Source: Candidatus Harpocratesius repetitus
GTDB lineage: Archaea > Asgardarchaeota > Lokiarchaeia > Sigyniarchaeales > Promethearchaeaceae
DNA: 64,000 nucleotides
Assembly: GCA_021498095.1 (NCBI GenBank)
Contig: JAIZWK010000001.1
Coordinates: 1,413,666 to 1,477,665, forward strand
Direction of reading: 5' to 3'
The position numbers and the translations under genes are program-made. This document shows, piece by piece, positions 55,843-63,483 of the stretch. Below the pieces are notes generated by a model. It did no database searches and was not told the DNA's origin. It saw only the letters and a program-made list of their open reading frames with translations. Numbering within the stretch: position 1 is the first letter of the stretch; each line of letters begins with the position of its first letter.

Positions 55843-56712
55843 ATGGATGCCATGGATCAATTGATGGAACTGGAAAGAAATAGTGCTTTTGCGAATAAGT
55901 TAAATGATGTTAGATCATTTTTAAATAATAAAAAAGTCATAATTGCATTTTCTGGTGGTAAAGATAGTGCTTTATTAACCTATCTTGCTTCAAAATATGC
56001 AGAAAAAGTTCTAGCTGTTTTTATTCATTCAGAATTATCACCAAGTATAGAAATATTTCAAGCAAAATCGTTTTGTGAATATTATAATATTCCCTTTCGC
56101 TCCATTTCAATTCCATTATTAGGAATTCAAATGATTCAAAAAAACAATTCTAACCGATGTTATTACTGTAAACAGCTTTCATTAAATAACTTAGAAGAAC
56201 TTGCAGAAGATATGGGTTATAATTTAGTAGTTGATGGAACTAATTATTCTGATTTAAATTTAGATAGACCCGGCCTTCAAGCATTGAAAGAAAGTCGTGT
56301 AGAATCTCCTTTCGCATTAGCATCAATATCAAAACAAGATATTATCGAAATAAGTCGTTTGCTAAATCTGATTTCACAGCACTATACTTCTCAAGCTTGC
56401 TTAGCTTCTCGAATTCCTTTTAATCTTCCTATTACGCCAGAATTATTACAGAGTATAGATAAAAGTGAAGCATTCATCCGCTCCTTACTTCCTAATAAGC
56501 ATTCATCTTTACGTGTTCGAATTCAGCAATTGTTACCCACCAAACAACTACTCGCTCGAATCGAAGTGGGCTCAGATTTTTACAAACTTCTTTCAAACGC
56601 TGATACCCGCGCAAAAATTGTAAATAAACTGCGTGAATATGGGTTTACTTATGTTACATTGGATTTAGAGGGATTTCATAGTGGTTCAATGCACAAAATG
56701 CTAGATGTTTGA
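55843..56712 (+). CDS. larE: LarE-type ATP-dependent sulfur transferase
   Basis: A 289-residue PP-loop ATPase. The PP-loop is IAFSGGKDSALLTYLA (about residues 33-48). NRCYYCKQLSLNNLEELA (about 102-119), DGTNYSDL (about 130-137) and SQACLASRIPFNLPIT (about 183-198) are LarE signatures. LarE provides sulfur for the nickel-pincer nucleotide cofactor of lactate racemase and related enzymes. The cysteine in ACLASR is the sulfur donor in the Lactobacillus enzyme; additional cysteines (CYYC) fit the [4Fe-4S] variant that recycles sulfur. LarA, LarB and LarC are not in the window. Confidence 0.88.
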   Translation: MDAMDQLMELERNSAFANKLNDVRSFLNNKKVIIAFSGGKDSALLTYLASKYAEKVLAVFIHSELSPSIEIFQAKSFCEYYNIPFRSISIPLLGIQMIQKNNSNRCYYCKQLSLNNLEELAEDMGYNLVVDGTNYSDLNLDRPGLQALKESRVESPFALASISKQDIIEISRLLNLISQHYTSQACLASRIPFNLPITPELLQSIDKSEAFIRSLLPNKHSSLRVRIQQLLPTKQLLARIEVGSDFYKLLSNADTRAKIVNKLREYGFTYVTLDLEGFHSGSMHKMLDV

Positions 56713-56769
56713 AATCTGATTTCTAATATCTCTTGTGAAATATTTTAATAAAATTATGGGAAAAAAAGG

Positions 56770-56838
56770 AAAATCCCCTCATACAGAGGCGTCAGATTTT
56801 CTCCAAGGTTTATAGAAAATCATCATTCAACGGATTTT
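56770..56838 (-). promoter_or_regulatory. Candidate SECIS element of the HesB-like selenoprotein gene
   Basis: Begins 4 nt after the stop codon of the HesB-like gene. On the minus strand: basal helix AAAATCC (56838-56832) with GGATTTT (56776-56770); ATGA (56826-56823) opposing TGAC (56794-56791), which can form the tandem G.A quartet of a kink-turn; helix GATTTTCT with AGAAAATC (8 perfect bp); apical sequence ATAAACCTTGG with the unpaired A residues 9 nt after ATGA; and a small hairpin CCTC-TGTAT-GAGG between core and basal helix. A run of seven T follows. This matches the eukaryote-like SECIS described for Lokiarchaeota more than the classical archaeal form. Confidence 0.75.
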
Positions 56839-56842
56839 TTGT

Positions 56843-57142
56843 TTATGCTTCGACCAGCACTAAGCGTTTAAATGCTGCCCAGCCTGCAATGTCTATTTTT
56901 GCTTGAGTCCATAGATGTGCTAAGCGTTTATCCAAATAAATCGGATACTTAAATTTCTCTACTTTTTTTATTTCAAACGCATTTTTATCTTGAACCATTT
57001 CTTCACTGGCTGGTGCTACAACATTAACCACTTCTGTGCCACATCAACCGCGGTAAATTCGTTGAAACACAACCAAAATTGGTTTCTCGAATTCTTTTGC
57101 TTGTTCTTCCATGTATGCGGAAGCCTCAGAGCTAATATGCAT
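56843..57142 (-). CDS. HesB-like candidate selenoprotein with in-frame UGA (Sec33)
   Basis: The frame runs from ATG at 57142 to TAA at 56843, 99 residues, with a single in-frame TGA at 57046-57044. It begins MHISSEASAYMEEQAKEFEK, as HesB/IscA proteins do, and reaches IYRG-U-CGTEVV, where the TGA sits next to a Cys, as in known HesB-like selenoproteins of methanogens. The frame stays open and well conserved in style on both sides (PIYLDKRLAHLW, DIAGWAAFKRLVL). With a SECIS-like fold just after the stop, readthrough as selenocysteine is the best explanation. Simple gene callers would report only the 62-residue downstream part (56843-57031). Confidence 0.78.
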
Positions 57143-57144
57143 AA

Positions 57145-57206
57145 GTGATCATATCACTCAAATTAATGATACATTTTAAGGTTGTGCATTGTAATTGAAC
57201 GTTCAA
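57145..57206 (-). promoter_or_regulatory. Two palindromes upstream of the HesB-like gene
   Basis: GTGATCATATCAC (57145-57157) lies immediately upstream of the ATG and TTGAACGTTCAA, a perfect 12-bp palindrome (57195-57206), lies about 55 bp upstream. Both could be operator sites for dimeric regulators. Function is inferred only from symmetry and position. Confidence 0.4.
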
Positions 57207-57258
57207 GCCGTAAAAAGAATTATAAAAAATAGGATAGGAATGATGAGATTAAGATTTA

Positions 57259-57471
57259 TTATTTTTTATTATTCTTCGGATTTTGCGATATTTGGAGTGA
57301 GTAGATTAAGTATAATGAAATAGCTGAAGCTGAAAGTAGAACAAAAATACCAAAATTAAATCCAGCAATACTTTCTTCTTTTTCAAAATTATCTGAATTT
57401 GAATTATTAGAAGTATATTTTGAGTCTTTGATAAGTGAATGAATATTATAAATAAAAATAAAATACTTAAG
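57259..57471 (-). pseudogene. C-terminal remnant of a secreted, membrane-anchored protein
   Basis: A frame without start codon that ends in a polar N/S-rich linker, SIAGFNFGIFVLLSASAISL, and a basic tail ending at TAA. This is the architecture of the C-terminal surface anchors in this genome (compare the M14 carboxypeptidase). In-frame stops lie upstream, so only the 3' end of a former gene remains. Confidence 0.5.
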
Positions 57472-57500
57472 TTAAAAAAGCTGTTTATTTAAAAAGAACA

Positions 57501-57740
57501 TCAGCAAAATTCTGTTGATAAATATCTTTCTCCAGTGTCTGGAAAGACTGTAACAATATTATATTTCTGTGTTTTATCGAAATTTGATAATTGCGTTTCC
57601 AAAATTTCAATAAATTTAAACACACATGCTAAAGCAGCTCCTGAAGAAATTCCAACAAAGATTCCCTCATTTTTTGCCAGATAACGTGCATATAAAAATG
57701 CTTCCTGGTCTGAAATAGTTAGAATATAATCGATTAATTC
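57501..57740 (-). pseudogene. C-terminal fragment of cysteine synthase
   Basis: Eighty codons that match the end of O-acetylserine sulfhydrylase: ISDQEAFLYARYLAKNEGIF, then VGISSGAALA and IVTVFPDTGERYLST. No PLP lysine region or start remains; upstream of codon one the frame has a TGA and unrelated sequence. A truncated pseudogene of cysK type. Confidence 0.82.
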
Positions 57741-57890
57741 TCAGAAATTGGTTAATTATAAACTTCATGGCTTTAAACATTCCGAATTTGTGTTATTTTC
57801 TTACGCTTATATAAAGAAAGAAAATGTGTTGAAGTTATTATTTTTTAGAGACATTTTCTAAATCTAAATTTACTTTACTTATCAAATAAG

Positions 57891-57899
57891 TTATATATC
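57891..57899 (+). promoter_or_regulatory. Probable TATA box of the ferritin gene
   Basis: TTATATATC, a good archaeal TATA-like element, is about 85 bp before the ferritin ATG, leaving a leader of about 60 nt. No experimental support. Confidence 0.4.
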
Positions 57900-57983
57900 T
57901 TTTATCTCAATAGAAATTTGAATGCTTTTTTCCATTCTGGTAAAGAAAGAAAATAAAAAAAAAGGATATTAAAGTGAAAAAAA

Positions 57984-58472
57984 ATGCCTCAAATGATAGG
58001 AATTGAATTAAATAAAGAGTTTAATAATCAAATTGTTGAAGAATTACGTTCAGGATATATCTATTTGGCAATGAGTGCATGGGCTGAACAACGGGGAATG
58101 CATAATTTTGCTGCTTTTATGAAGACTCATGCTGAAAAAGAAGAATATAAACACGCAATGAAATTTGTAAAATTCATTCAAGATGCTGGTGGTAAAGTAG
58201 AATATGGTGCTATTGAAAAAGTACCTTCTGATTGGGCGGATTTAGAAACAGTTTTGAAAGAAGCAATCAAGCACGAGCAGCATATTACTGCAAGAATAAA
58301 GATCTTATGGGATTTAGCAAAAAAAGAGAGTGAAGTTTACGCTTTTGAAATGTTGGGTTGGTTTTTGGAAGAACAAATGGAAGAAGAGAATCTTTTTGAA
58401 GATCTTCTTAGACAATATGAATTAACAGGTAAAAAAGATGGATACTGGGACCATAGAGTTCATCATCCGTAA
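57984..58472 (+). CDS. Ferritin (iron storage)
   Basis: A 162-residue four-helix ferritin of the bacterial FtnA type. Ferroxidase residues are in EELRSGYIYLAMSAW (about residues 19-33), THAEKEEYKHAMK (about 48-60) and EHQITA-like KHEQHITARI (about 95-104), with a later EEQMEEE. It oxidises Fe(II) and stores it in a 24-mer cage. With superoxide reductase, rubrerythrin and flavodiiron protein in the window it limits iron-catalysed oxidative damage. Ends with HRVHHP. Confidence 0.92.
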   Translation: MPQMIGIELNKEFNNQIVEELRSGYIYLAMSAWAEQRGMHNFAAFMKTHAEKEEYKHAMKFVKFIQDAGGKVEYGAIEKVPSDWADLETVLKEAIKHEQHITARIKILWDLAKKESEVYAFEMLGWFLEEQMEEENLFEDLLRQYELTGKKDGYWDHRVHHP

Positions 58473-58958
58473 TATAAAATCAATTTCGCTTTCTACTATT
58501 CATCCGAGATGAAAATTTTTTCACCTAAAATTTATTCGAAGTTATTTTGTGCGTAAAATTTTTTACATTTTTTTTGTGAATTCTTATTTTTCCTTTTATT
58601 TTTTAATTATCTTAATTATTCCCGGTTTTCTTAGGATTAATTTATTAGATTTGATCATCCTTAACTATATTCTATTATTTTTTGATATTCTCTCAAATAA
58701 TTCCTAATTTTCGTTTATTTTTATATTTTAATTCAAACAAATAATTCTTAAGGTAATTCTCTTTCTTAGCAATATGATCATTTTTCATTTAATTCCTCAA
58801 CAATTTCATTAAAATAACACAAAAAAATGAAAAAATAAGAAAAAGGATATTTCATCTTTAGTAAAATTAGTAATATAAAAAGAAATTGGATGGGTTTTCT
58901 GGATTGTTCAAAAGACTGCTCAAATAATCAGAACTCAGAAAGAATATGGGGTGGTAAA
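58473..58958. other. Intergenic region, 486 bp, no gene seen
   Basis: Extremely T-rich on the plus strand immediately after ferritin (several runs of T that may terminate transcription). No open frame above noise, no RNA fold that I can recognise. Confidence 0.5.
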
Positions 58959-59387
58959 TTAATACCAGAAAGATTTTGAATAACGCTCTTTTTCAATCTT
59001 ACATTTTATCCAATCTTTAGTACGGTGAATCTCTTCCAAAGTAGAAGGTGTAATGTAGTACAATATTGGCACAGTATATGCTTGTAAAAGTAATTTATCT
59101 GATTTCTCAAAACTCTCTTCAAGTTTTCCTTCCACTGCCAGATTCTTTGTTAATTCATTTTCAGCGAGTAATCGAAGATTGTTTCTGCATATTTCTTCTA
59201 AATCAGCAATCTGTTCGGATAATTTCTCATACCGTGAAGGTTCCGATACTTTGGGAAGTTCCTCAATTCGTTCCAAAGCTTTCTGGAAATATTGATGCAT
59301 GATTAATTCTCGCAATTCCATCACAATATGTTGCATTTCTTGTGGATTTTTCCAGATAGGTGGCTTGAAGTTCATTTTATTTCCCAT
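58959..59387 (-). CDS. Hypothetical helical protein
   Basis: A 142-residue, charged, mostly helical protein (MELRELIMHQYFQKALERIE near residue 23-42; then EKLSEQIADLEEICRNNLRL). It resembles tetratricopeptide-like or coiled-coil scaffolds, but no repeat is clear. Starts at 59387 or 59375. Monocistronic and divergent from a membrane protein gene. Confidence 0.5.
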   Translation of the reverse strand: MGNKMNFKPPIWKNPQEMQHIVMELRELIMHQYFQKALERIEELPKVSEPSRYEKLSEQIADLEEICRNNLRLLAENELTKNLAVEGKLEESFEKSDKLLLQAYTVPILYYITPSTLEEIHRTKDWIKCKIEKERYSKSFWY

Positions 59388-59544
59388 GTTATTTTTCTTA
59401 TTTCAAACTAAAAAACTTTCGTAATTCCTCGAAGAATTATTCATAAATTTTATTACTTGTAATAAAATTTTTAAGATATTTATTTGTTATTTTTTTAAAG
59501 TTATCTATATATATTCTTTATCTCCAAATACAAACAAACTCAAA

Positions 59545-60282
59545 ATGCGGAGTGTTTTTCTATTTTTTGGAGAAATCTTTAAATATTTGATTCTTCACTT
59601 TTATAATAGGATGAAATCTTCAATTTACAGCAAAGTAAATCCTAGTAATCCGAAAACGAAATTAAAAACGGTTCTTTGGATAATTATCATTCCTGTAATT
59701 GTTATTATTGGCTTAAATTTAGCTTATATTGGTTTAAATGCATTGTTCACTCCTCCTAAATATCAAAATGTCATTAATATTAATGGTCCAACTGAATATC
59801 AATCAGTAGTAACTCAATTTTTAGAAAATAATGGTCAAGAAGCAGATTGCAATTTTTCACATCTCACACCTGCATTTATTACTGAAGAGTATAATCAACT
59901 TAAAGAAAAATACCAACAAGTTGTTCAAGAATATAATCTTGAATTTTCTCCTCCATTGAATTTAACACTGATATCATCCAATTACGAATGGACTTTCAGC
60001 AATTTCTCATCTGCTCATTTCAATAATAATTTCACTCACTATTCTTATGAATTATTCATAAATGCTTCTAAAACTCCATTTTCTCAAGTAGGAACCGGTG
60101 CACTTAATGGTTCATGGCAGCTTCATGATTTGATTATTGTTAAATTATATTTCCACCAATATTTTACCACCTTATTTGGAAATAGCCATGATTATACCTA
60201 TAATTTATTTGCCATGATAGATCCTAATGCTAATGCTTTGATTTATGAAAAAAACATTTTTTCAGAATTTTATCCAATATAG
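59545..60282 (+). CDS. Single-pass membrane-anchored extracellular protein of unknown function
   Basis: A 245-residue protein; a start at 59611 (MKSSIYSK) would give 223 residues and looks more natural because a hydrophobic anchor (WIIIIPVIVIIGLNLAYIGL) follows about 25 residues later. The extracellular part is rich in N, S, F and Y, with no recognised domain. A TATA-like TATATATTC lies about 30 bp before the longer start. It is followed by tRNA-Trp on the other strand. Confidence 0.6.
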   Translation: MRSVFLFFGEIFKYLILHFYNRMKSSIYSKVNPSNPKTKLKTVLWIIIIPVIVIIGLNLAYIGLNALFTPPKYQNVININGPTEYQSVVTQFLENNGQEADCNFSHLTPAFITEEYNQLKEKYQQVVQEYNLEFSPPLNLTLISSNYEWTFSNFSSAHFNNNFTHYSYELFINASKTPFSQVGTGALNGSWQLHDLIIVKLYFHQYFTTLFGNSHDYTYNLFAMIDPNANALIYEKNIFSEFYPI

Positions 60283-60377
60283 AGATCTTTTTTTCTTCTT
60301 TATATTTAACCAAATTTTGTAGATCTCGAAATCTTATGTTAGAACTTCTCAGAATCAGTAAAATATAAGTCAAGAAA

Positions 60378-60473
60378 TGGGACGTATGCGATTCGAACGC
60401 ATGATCAAAGGGTCTGGAGCCCTTCATCTTAGCCAGTTTTTAGGTAAGCTTCTAGCCACTAGACGAACGTCCC
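60378..60473 (-). tRNA. tRNA-Trp (CCA) with a probable 23-nt intron in the D-loop
   Basis: On the minus strand the acceptor GGGACGT (60473-60467) pairs with ACGTCCC before the discriminator A at 60378. The T-arm is ATGCG-TTCGAAT-CGCAT and the anticodon stem-loop AAGGG-CTCCAGA-CCCTT, anticodon CCA. Between GTCT and AGAT of the D-stem there are 31 nt instead of about 8; removing 23 nt gives the D-loop AGTGGCTA and a normal 73-nt tRNA. The insert begins and ends with near-identical GTGGCTA/CTGGCTA, so the exact splice sites cannot be fixed by eye. The usual archaeal intron position 37/38 is empty. Confidence 0.88.
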
Positions 60474-60611
60474 ACGAATATGTATATAAACCCAGAAAAC
60501 TTCCTAACATTAAAAATCAAGATGGCATTAAATTAAAGTTTTTTGTGTTTCATACATTTCTTTACTCGAAATAAGCGGAATATATTTATTTATTAGCTCT
60601 GAAGTGGATTT

Positions 60612-60830
60612 ATGGCCGAAATTATTATGCGAAGCACGGTCACTTGTCCTCACTGTGGAGCAAATGAAACTTATACTCTTTCAGAATCTGTGTGAATTCA
60701 ACAAATCTTGTGTAAAAATTGTGGAGAATTAATTAAAGGGCATATAAATCATCATGGATGACCGTGAATCTATTGTACCTTTGGAGATGTTCCTTGAATC
60801 GCAATTCAGCGCCAAGTATTGGGTATGTAA
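60612..60830 (+). CDS. GDCCVxC-type candidate selenoprotein with four in-frame UGA codons
   Basis: The 72-codon frame from ATG 60612 to TAA 60830 holds TGA at 60693, 60759, 60765 and 60795 and no other stop. Translated with U it begins MAEIIMRSTVTCPHCGANET, then SESVUIQQILCKNCG, GUPUIYCTFGDVP and UIAIQ. Small bacterial and archaeal GDCCVxC proteins read EIxxxSTITCPHCG, DACQFFYxCxxCG, GDCCVFCSYG and CPPIQ; three of the four TGAs fall where these have cysteine. Such conservation around all four TGAs excludes a random pseudogene, and a SECIS-like structure follows 92 bp downstream. Biochemical role unknown, probably redox or metal binding. Confidence 0.8.
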
Positions 60831-60922
60831 ATGAATTAATTAAATTCAGTTGAATTCAACTTAAGAAACAGTCTTTTGGTGCAAATAAGTCCATGTTACA
60901 GGAATAATGTCATATATAAAAA

Positions 60923-61016
60923 AATCTTATTTACATCAATGAAAATACTTCATAAATCTTGAGAAAATCAGGAAGAAGTGTTAGAGGAAATGCGCATTTT
61001 AAATGTAAACAAGATT
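60923..61016 (+). promoter_or_regulatory. Candidate SECIS element of the GDCCVxC-type gene
   Basis: A 14-bp basal helix with one mismatch joins AATCTTATTTACAT (60923-60936) to ATGTAAACAAGATT (61003-61016). Inside it, ATGA (60939-60942) opposes AGAG (60983-60986) for tandem G.A pairs; helix AATACTTC (60944-60951) pairs with GAAGTGTT (60975-60982); the apical loop starts ATAAATC, exactly 9 nt after ATGA as in the other element. A self-complementary AAATGC/GCATTT hairpin (60988-60999) stands between core and basal helix. A T-run follows at about 61042. Confidence 0.75.
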
Positions 61017-61288
61017 AAATAGAACCATGATATGAAAGTGACAATTTTTTTTATTTTTTGATTATATTGGTAAAATTTTGTTCCAAGTGAAGGAAGTTAT
61101 ATACTAAACTAATTTTTTTTTTTCAAATCGACTTTTTTTTTGGTGAACTGAATATTAAAATAATTCCCCAATTTCCATGATTTCGTGTGAAAAGGTAGAA
61201 AATGCAATATGTTCCCGTTCTTCATGCGAAATTTTTGATATGGTTAGGCTTATCTTTAAATAAACAGAAGTTCTTTATTGAGTAATAT

Positions 61289-61696
61289 ATGATTAAAGGA
61301 ATACAAATATCTGATTCAAACGGAATTCCGTTCTATACAAAATTTGGCTCTGATCTGGGTAAATTTGAAGGTACTATACTATCTGGATTAATTTCTGCGA
61401 TAGGTAATATGAGCTATCTATTATTTAACAAGGATGTTGCTTCAATTTCATTTGGACAACAAGGAGACCTAAATAATATAATAATCTTATCAAAAGAACT
61501 GCGCCAGGCAAAAAAGAAAATTTATTTTGTCTTCTTTGCTGATGATAATGAAAATATTAGCGAATTACGTATGATAGCTACCACTCTTTTTATTCAGACG
61601 AAAGAATTATTAATGCAGAGAACATCTGAAGTGCGTTATGTTTCAAATCGAATTGATAAAGTTTTAGGAACACAGTTCGCTCAAATAGCTCTTTAA
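61289..61696 (+). CDS. Roadblock/longin-like small protein
   Basis: A 135-residue protein. IKGIQISDSNGIPFYTKFGS at the start and EGTILSGLISAIGNMSYLLF (about residues 27-46) resemble the Asgard longin/roadblock modules that bind or activate small GTPases; the central GLISAI helix also occurs in the protein at 35757-36614. A C-terminal helical part follows. An Arf-like GTPase is in the window but not adjacent. Confidence 0.65.
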   Translation: MIKGIQISDSNGIPFYTKFGSDLGKFEGTILSGLISAIGNMSYLLFNKDVASISFGQQGDLNNIIILSKELRQAKKKIYFVFFADDNENISELRMIATTLFIQTKELLMQRTSEVRYVSNRIDKVLGTQFAQIAL

Positions 61697-61912
61697 AAGT
61701 TAATTTCCTAACAGTTCTAAATTTATCCTTAAAATAATCCCCAAAATAAATCCCCCAAATCCAAAATTAGAACAAACAAAAACCAAAAGAAAATAAAATA
61801 AAAAGCTATAAAAAGCAACATTTCTTTAACCAACAAACAAAACTATTTTTTATTCAACAATCATAACCCTTTTTTTTCCATTCGATCATCGAACAAAACT
61901 TTTTTTTTAATT

Positions 61913-61952
61913 AACAACCATAACTAGATTTTTACTAATCTTTATGGTTGTT
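61913..61952. terminator. Strong hairpin, probable bidirectional terminator
   Basis: AACAACCATAA (61913-61923) and TTATGGTTGTT (61942-61952) are perfect 11-bp inverted repeats, and the loop itself contains AGATT and AATCT, so the hairpin extends to about 16 bp. It lies between the convergent genes ending at 61696 and 61965, near runs of T. Alternatively a protein-binding site. Confidence 0.55.
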
Positions 61953-61964
61953 ACCTATTAATTA

Positions 61965-62183
61965 TTAAATTTTAGCTATTCCTATTTTTGTTAAAATAGA
62001 GCGAGTAAAAGCGTATGATTTTGCAATAAATTCTTCTTTTGCATTATTATCTAGTGCTTTTTTAATCTGCATGTAGAGATTTTTCTTAGATTGAATTACA
62101 TGGCTTTTTAAATTAGTCTTTTGCAATTTTTGTATTAGTTCGATCTGATTTGATTTATCTAAACCACTCTTCATAATTCTCAA
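61965..62183 (-). CDS. Small hypothetical protein
   Basis: A 72-residue basic protein, predicted helical (NQIELIQKLQKTNLKSHVIQ, KKALDNNAKEEFIAKSYAFT). No family recognised. Its stop is close to a strong hairpin that could terminate it, and it has a spacer of its own, which modestly supports it as real. Confidence 0.45.
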   Translation of the reverse strand: MRIMKSGLDKSNQIELIQKLQKTNLKSHVIQSKKNLYMQIKKALDNNAKEEFIAKSYAFTRSILTKIGIAKI

Positions 62184-62374
62184 GTGAAAACTCTAAAAAT
62201 GGGTATAAATTGACAGTTATGATCAAGAAAACATACTGATCATCTTGATTTTCACTCGCACAAATATTTAGGTGCTTGGTTCTTTGAATTATTTAGCTTT
62301 TTTACCTTCTTGTATTTGAATTAAAAAAAGTGGGATAATCAAGATATTATAAAATATGATTCGAGGTAAGTGGA

Positions 62375-63412
62375 ATGATAGATAAGCAAAACAATCAAAA
62401 TAACAACGCAATTCCTTTTGAATCTAAACCACCAAAAATCTCTTCAAGTGGGAATAATCACAACGTTCACCGAAGTAACGCTGATTTATTTGCAGTTATT
62501 ATAATAATCATTATATCAGGAAGTGGATTTGTTGCTGGTTATTTTCAAAATCAATATGGCGAAGAGGTAAAATATTTTAATGATTTAGCAACGAAAGCGG
62601 AACAAAACTCAGATCAAATGTATGATTTGATGCAATACTGGATAGAACATGACAGAGCGCTTTATGATAGTGCATCTAGGGCATTTGAAGAAGTATACGT
62701 TAATTCACTCGAATGGCTCGATCTTCTTAATCCCGCTTTAAATATTAGCGGTGAACAGATGTACATCATAAATACTACTCATCTTATTCCTATTCAGACG
62801 GCTCTATTTCGAGCGATAGGATATTTGAATGATTCTTTAGTTCATGATCTTTATATGAGTTTTACCTTTTTTGAACCCGGAGAAGATTATTATCTCGCTT
62901 CTGAAATTGTGGAAGGATATGATTTTATTATTCCATATTCTGATTGGTCAAACAAAAATCTTTATTCTATTGAACCAATGGAACAATTTTTAAACACAAC
63001 TTTGGTTGATTGTGGATTTCCGCCTGAAACAAATGTGTTACAGAGGATCTTGAGTGATGCACCAGAATATGTTTTTCGTTTTGAAATAGGCAAACTCCAT
63101 GATTTGCTATTTGATATATTTTTAAATGAACGTGAAAAAGCATTTCTATACCGAGATCAATCCATTCTTGCAAAGGATTTATTAAATAAAGTTTCGTTAG
63201 GTGTTTCTGTAACCACAGTAGCAATTGTTTTATCAACAGCCATGTCAAACCGAATCGAACAAAAGAAATATTTTGCCACTGTGGATCAACTTAGGGCAGA
63301 TATTTATCATAATGAAGAAGTAATTTCAAGTAAAACGGATAGGATTGCTATTCCTGTCTTGATATTGGCAGTGGCAATTTCTTTAACAGGGTTAATCCTT
63401 GTATTTTTATAA
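62375..63412 (+). CDS. Two-TM membrane protein of unknown function
   Basis: A 345-residue protein with one hydrophobic helix near the N-terminus (LFAVIIIIIISGSGFVAGYF, about residues 38-57), a large, charged, probably extracellular region (58-275), a second helix (VSLGVSVTTVAIVLSTAM) and a third at the C-terminus (IAIPVLILAVAISLTGLILV). The last two flank a short loop. No domain recognised. The layout resembles four-helix-bundle chemoreceptor ectodomains, but no signalling domain follows. Confidence 0.6.
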   Translation: MIDKQNNQNNNAIPFESKPPKISSSGNNHNVHRSNADLFAVIIIIIISGSGFVAGYFQNQYGEEVKYFNDLATKAEQNSDQMYDLMQYWIEHDRALYDSASRAFEEVYVNSLEWLDLLNPALNISGEQMYIINTTHLIPIQTALFRAIGYLNDSLVHDLYMSFTFFEPGEDYYLASEIVEGYDFIIPYSDWSNKNLYSIEPMEQFLNTTLVDCGFPPETNVLQRILSDAPEYVFRFEIGKLHDLLFDIFLNEREKAFLYRDQSILAKDLLNKVSLGVSVTTVAIVLSTAMSNRIEQKKYFATVDQLRADIYHNEEVISSKTDRIAIPVLILAVAISLTGLILVFL

Positions 63413-63483
63413 AATAATTGTCTATCTATGATTTTAATAATTACAAATCTTTTTTTATTTCTGCTTCTTTTTTAATGTAATTT

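Noticed and set aside
56843..57031. Separate 62-residue gene starting MVNVVAPASEE
   Set aside because: It is the downstream part of the UGA-containing HesB-like frame; the conserved family start is at 57142.
57501..57743. TGA at the left edge of the cysteine synthase fragment as a Sec codon
   Set aside because: No SECIS-like structure follows, upstream sequence is unrelated to the family, and the PLP domain is missing.
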